Shown in pieces: positions 60,619 through 64,000 of a DNA stretch of 64,000 nt. The stretch is taken from contig NZ_CP053085.1 of NCBI RefSeq assembly GCF_013004105.1, positions 1,612,001-1,676,000 on the forward strand, given 5' to 3'. A program made the position numbers and the translations under genes. Position 1 is the first letter of the stretch. Each line of letters opens with the position of its first letter. This DNA is from Gemmatimonas groenlandica. Its GTDB lineage: Bacteria > Gemmatimonadota > Gemmatimonadetes > Gemmatimonadales > Gemmatimonadaceae. The notes below the pieces were generated by a model that saw only the letters and a list, made by a program, of their open reading frames with translations, did not search any database and was not told the origin of the DNA.

Positions 60619-61826
60619 GCGTGCAAAAGGCCCGGCAGGAACGACGTGCCGCGGCCGCGCCACGAAAGACCGAACCAGTCGGCCACCGTTGCGCCCAGAT
60701 CCGAGAACGTATCGCGCTCTCCCACGCTCCCACCGCGCACCCGCGCGCCGGCCACCAGCACCGGCACGCGCTCGCGCGCGTGGTCGGTGGATGGCGTTGT
60801 AGGATCGTTGCCGTGATCGGCGGTAATGAAGAGCAGGTCGTCCTCCCGAAGTGCTGCCAGCAGGCTGGGCAGGGCGCGATCGAACGCTTCGAGCGCCCCC
60901 TGAAAACCACGGACATCGTTGCGATGCCCGAACAGCTGATCGAAATCTACCAGATTGGCAAAGCAGAACCCACGAGGAGCCGAATTCAGCCACTCGAGAA
61001 GGGCCGAGACCCCCTCCGCGTTGTCGACCGTGTGCCGGGACGTGATGCCGCGACCGGCGAACAGGTCGTCCACCTTCCCCACCCCGGCCCGCGGAATCCC
61101 CGCCTCGGCGAGGGCATCGAGCAGTGTCTCGCCGGGCGGCTGAAGGGAGTAGTCGCGTCGGTTGGCGGTACGCTTCCAAGCCCCCGAAGTTCCCACGAAC
61201 GGGCGCGCGATCACTCGCGACACGTCATGCGGGGCCACCAACTGCTCCCGGGCGATCTCGCAGGCGCGATAGAGCTCCGAGAGCGGGATCGACTCCTCGT
61301 GGGCGGCGATCTGGAAGACCGAGTCGGCCGAGGTATATACGATCCAGGCTCCGGCCTCACGGGCCTGCTCAGCGAAATCGGTAATCACCGCGGTCCCGCT
61401 GACCACGCAGTTGGCAATGACCGGACGGCCGGTCGCCCGCTCGAACGCCTCGATCACGCTGGAGGGAAACCCCTGCGGATAGGTAGGGAACGGCTTGGCC
61501 AAGTGAAGTCCGGCGAGCTCCCAGTGTCCGGTGGTCGAGTCCTTTCCAGAGGAACGAGGAAGCAGCGTGCCCCAGGCACCGATGGGATGCGCGGCCGGCT
61601 CGACGCCGGGAATCGGTGCGATATGCCCGAGACCGAGGCGCGCCATGTTCGGCAGGTCGAGGCCGCCCACCGCCCGTGCCACGTTGCCAATCGTGTCACT
61701 GCCGCTGTCGCCGTAGGCCGCCGTGTCGGGGGCCTCGCCGCAGCCCACGCCGTCGAGCACCAGAATCAAGGCGCGACGACCGGCGGTATCCGCCGCGGTA
61801 TCGGGTACGGAACCGGTGGTGGTCAT
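60615..61826 (-). CDS. deoB: Phosphopentomutase
   Basis: The 403-residue enzyme interconverts ribose-1-phosphate or deoxyribose-1-phosphate and the 5-phosphates. It belongs to the alkaline phosphatase superfamily: ILVLDGVGCGEAPD near the start, KDSTTGHWELAG, YTSADSVFQIAAHEE and ITADHGNDPTTPSTDH near the end. It is coupled to alr upstream and cdd downstream by 4-bp overlaps. Confidence 0.96.
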   Translation of the reverse strand: MTTTGSVPDTAADTAGRRALILVLDGVGCGEAPDTAAYGDSGSDTIGNVARAVGGLDLPNMARLGLGHIAPIPGVEPAAHPIGAWGTLLPRSSGKDSTTGHWELAGLHLAKPFPTYPQGFPSSVIEAFERATGRPVIANCVVSGTAVITDFAEQAREAGAWIVYTSADSVFQIAAHEESIPLSELYRACEIAREQLVAPHDVSRVIARPFVGTSGAWKRTANRRDYSLQPPGETLLDALAEAGIPRAGVGKVDDLFAGRGITSRHTVDNAEGVSALLEWLNSAPRGFCFANLVDFDQLFGHRNDVRGFQGALEAFDRALPSLLAALREDDLLFITADHGNDPTTPSTDHARERVPVLVAGARVRGGSVGERDTFSDLGATVADWFGLSWRGRGTSFLPGLLHA

Positions 61827-62965
61827 GACGGGCTCGGTAGAAGGGGCCGGGACGGCACGCGCAGCGGGAGGCCAACCAACAGCTCGTAGGGCGACAGATC
61901 GGCCAGCTCAGCCACCTGCTCCGTGCTGATCGTGGCCACCCCGTCGGTGCCGATGAGCGTGGCGATGTCGCCGACGGCACACGGCACGTCGGTCACGTCG
62001 ACCATGATCATGTCCATGGTGACACGACCCGCGACCGGACACCGTACCCCACCGATCAGAACCTCGCCGCGATTGGAGAGTTGCCGCCGATATCCATCGG
62101 CGTATCCGGCGGAGATCGTGGCAATGCGCGACGGTCGCGCGGCCGTCCACGTGGCGCCATAGCTCACTGTCTCGCCGGGAGCGACCTCGCGGAGATCGAT
62201 GACGCGGGCCCGCAGATGCACCACCTGCCGCAAACCGAGCAACTCGCTGAACATGCCCGCATAGACGGCAATGCCGGGACGGGCCAGCGAACCGGGCGAG
62301 AGGCGCGTCCGACTGGCGATCCCGGCGCTGTTGTCACTGTGCCGGAGCACGGCGGGCGGCAGGGCGTCCCCGAGCGCCAGCATGGCGTCGACGAAGCGCG
62401 CGTCCTGCTCGTCGCGGGAGTCGATGTCTTCGTCGGCCGAGTGAAAGTGCGTGAACACACCCTCGGGGGGATGGGCGCGGAGCACGTCACGGAGTTCCTC
62501 GACCTGATCCCAGCGCACTCCAGCGCGCGCCATGCCGGTATCGATCGACAGATGGTATGGCCGCAGCTCGCCTCCCTGCCCGGCATCGGCCCAGGCGCGA
62601 ATATCGGGCACACGATGCAAGGCCGGTCGCACTCCCAAAGCGTGGGCGCGCGGCAACTCCGACGCCAACAACGGCGTGAGGCAGAGAATGCGGCCGCGGC
62701 ACCCGGCATCGCGCAATTCGGCCGCTTCGTCGAGCGAGGCAACGCCGAGACCCCATGGGGCATCAGGGGCCGCCGGCGTGCGATCGAAGGGTACGCCAAG
62801 GGCCCTGCTGACCATTGCCGCACCGACGCCGTAGGCATTCGCCTTGACCATCACGATCAGCGGCACGCCGGCCCGCGCGCGCAGCTGACGGACGTTGTGG
62901 CGCACTGCCTCGAGATCGACGTCGAGCCAGGCGCGATCGGTGGCGGGATATATTGACGCGGTCAC
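61823..62965 (-). CDS. alr: Alanine racemase
   Basis: The PLP enzyme makes D-alanine for peptidoglycan. The PLP lysine is in VMVKANAYGVG, and the C-terminal beta domain has SYGATWTA, TISAGYADGY with the catalytic Tyr, and VAGRVTMDMIMVDVT. I chose GTG 62965 over GTG 62971 because an AGGA lies seven bases upstream of the second. It is the first gene of the six-gene operon and is divergent from mazG, with 38 bp between the starts. Confidence 0.94.
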   Translation of the reverse strand: MTASIYPATDRAWLDVDLEAVRHNVRQLRARAGVPLIVMVKANAYGVGAAMVSRALGVPFDRTPAAPDAPWGLGVASLDEAAELRDAGCRGRILCLTPLLASELPRAHALGVRPALHRVPDIRAWADAGQGGELRPYHLSIDTGMARAGVRWDQVEELRDVLRAHPPEGVFTHFHSADEDIDSRDEQDARFVDAMLALGDALPPAVLRHSDNSAGIASRTRLSPGSLARPGIAVYAGMFSELLGLRQVVHLRARVIDLREVAPGETVSYGATWTAARPSRIATISAGYADGYRRQLSNRGEVLIGGVRCPVAGRVTMDMIMVDVTDVPCAVGDIATLIGTDGVATISTEQVAELADLSPYELLVGLPLRVPSRPLLPSPS

Positions 62966-63003
62966 TCGCACATCCTAAGCAGCCAACGACGTACGGAGAA
63001 GCG

Positions 63004-63765
63004 ATGCAACGGACGATGGACGACGCGCTGGACCTGATGCGGGATCTGCGGGCCCGCTGCGAGTGGGACCGGGTGCAGACGCACAGCTCGCTCCGCCCGT
63101 ACCTGATCGAGGAAGCGCACGAGGTCGACGACGCGATCGCGCAGGGCGACGACCCGACGCTGCGCGACGAGTTGGGTGACTTGTTCTTGCAGGTGCTCTT
63201 TCACTCGGTGGTGGCCGAAGAGCGCGGGGCGTTCACGATGCAGGACGTCGCCGGTGCACTGGTCGCCAAGATGCACGCGCGGCATCCGCATCTGTACGGC
63301 GACGGCATCAAGCGCAGCTGGGAGTCGATGAAGGCCGAAAAGGCCAAACGTTCGACGCTGGAAGAGGGGCTCCCGGCGGGGCTCCCGTCGCTGCATCGGG
63401 CCCACCGGTTGCAGGACCGCGCCGCCGGCGTGGGCTTCGACTGGCCGAATGCCCTCGGTCCGCTGGAGAAAGTGCGCGAGGAGATCGACGAGCTGGCCGC
63501 GCACGTGAACGCGGATGGTCAGGTGGCCGATCAGGACGCGTTCGAGGCCGAGCTGGGCGACTTGCTCTTTGCCGTCGTGAACCTGGCGCGCAAGACCGGC
63601 GTGCACGGCGCGCTGGCCCTCGACCGGACGAACGCCAAGTTCGTGCGACGCTACGCCGCGATGGAAGCGTTGGCGAACGCCGATGGGGTGGAGCTCACGG
63701 CCCTCTCGCTCGAGGAGCAGGACCGGTACTGGGACGCGGTCAAGAGATCGGAGCGGTCAGGGTGA
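63004..63765 (+). CDS. mazG: Nucleoside triphosphate pyrophosphohydrolase MazG
   Basis: The 253-residue enzyme removes pyrophosphate from NTPs and cleans the nucleotide pool. The ATG at 63004 follows GGAG with a 5-nt gap. The first domain has [21 protein letters not shown] and [14 protein letters not shown], and the second has [11 protein letters not shown] and [16 protein letters not shown], the paired metal sites of the tandem MazG fold. Its end overlaps the asnS end by 9 bp in a tail-to-tail arrangement. Confidence 0.95.
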   Translation: MQRTMDDALDLMRDLRARCEWDRVQTHSSLRPYLIEEAHEVDDAIAQGDDPTLRDELGDLFLQVLFHSVVAEERGAFTMQDVAGALVAKMHARHPHLYGDGIKRSWESMKAEKAKRSTLEEGLPAGLPSLHRAHRLQDRAAGVGFDWPNALGPLEKVREEIDELAAHVNADGQVADQDAFEAELGDLLFAVVNLARKTGVHGALALDRTNAKFVRRYAAMEALANADGVELTALSLEEQDRYWDAVKRSERSG

Positions 63766-64000
63766 GAGCCGTCCCATCATCCGCGGGAACGCGATCACTT
63801 CGCGGATATGCTCGATGCCGCAGATCCACGCGATCGTGCGCTCGAGTCCGAGTCCGAAGCCTGAATGCGTGAACGTGCCGTACTTGCGAAGGTCGAGATA
63901 CCAGCCGTACGCCTCGACCGGGAGCCCTTCGTGCGTGAGACGCGCGAGGATCTTGTCGTAGTCGTCTTCGCGCTGTGAGCCGCCGATGATTTCGCCGCGG
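63757..64000 (-). CDS. asnS: Asparaginyl-tRNA synthetase, C-terminal part, runs off the window
   Basis: A frame on the minus strand, open at the window edge, ends with TGA at 63757. It encodes the class II motif 3 region: [38 protein letters not shown], then [19 protein letters not shown]. These match the C-terminus of asparaginyl-tRNA synthetase, including the conserved FGLGLER ATP-binding Arg and the IPFPR-like ending. Aspartyl and lysyl synthetases differ at these positions. About 80 residues are inside the window. Confidence 0.88.
   Translation of the reverse strand, partial: RGEIIGGSQREDDYDKILARLTHEGLPVEAYGWYLDLRKYGTFTHSGFGLGLERTIAWICGIEHIREVIAFPRMMGRLSP

Noticed and set aside
1-64000. 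CRISPR arrays, prophage or insertion sequences
   Set aside because: No regularly spaced direct repeats, transposase, integrase or phage structural genes were seen.

Overview
This is a GC-rich, gene-dense bacterial chromosome segment of about 64 kb. I saw no insertion sequences, prophage genes, CRISPR arrays, rRNA or tRNA genes. The mix of features fits the phylum Gemmatimonadota: a SusC/SusD pair in a very GC-rich genome, a plug-only TonB-type protein, many exported CHRD, cupredoxin and Ig-like proteins, and long housekeeping operons whose genes overlap by 1-8 bp. This placement is by protein style only; no database search was possible.

Layout. 1-3650 (minus): a cobalamin uptake operon (BtuF, BtuC, BtuD and the start of a TonB receptor) behind a B12 riboswitch and an intrinsic terminator. 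3677-22681 (minus): a nearly unbroken colinear run. It holds an FmdB-like protein, argS, a PfkB kinase, purM, an outer-membrane protein, ribD-ribE-ribBA-ribH, nusB, a glycosyltransferase, hpf, hprK, a complete mannose-type PTS (EIIA, EIIB, EIIC, EIID) with HPr and Enzyme I, metK, a DUF151 nuclease-like protein and an exported membrane protein. 22756-25440: a Tat-exported protein with two Rieske domains around two BACON-like repeats, divergent from a zinc-ribbon membrane protein.

25470-32710 (minus) is the most unusual part. An ECF sigma factor and its zinc-finger anti-sigma lead a cassette with an outer-membrane barrel, an exported cupredoxin, a transmembrane sensor with a degenerate Ser/Thr kinase domain, and a lipoprotein joining Ig-like, cupredoxin and CHRD domains. 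A GGGAATAGTTT-like motif lies upstream of the sigma gene and of the last lipoprotein, and a variant lies upstream of a beta-propeller gene at 45.1 kb. This may be an envelope redox or copper-responsive regulon.

32762-47208: an M1 aminopeptidase, a SusC/SusD pair, a heptanucleotide repeat tract with a terminator, a plug-only TonB-type protein, small exported and membrane proteins, a MOSC protein, a fused chorismate mutase-prephenate dehydrogenase, and a divergent pair of beta-propeller proteins. 47209-64000: a large imperfect palindrome, a helical protein of unknown function, the methylmalonyl-CoA mutase catalytic subunit (a B12 enzyme that gives the importer a use), fructose-1,6-bisphosphatase, ComEC, a large TonB receptor, then a six-gene overlapping operon (alr, deoB, cdd, a lipoprotein, an outer-membrane protein, miaB) ending at a strong terminator, then mazG and the 3' end of asnS.
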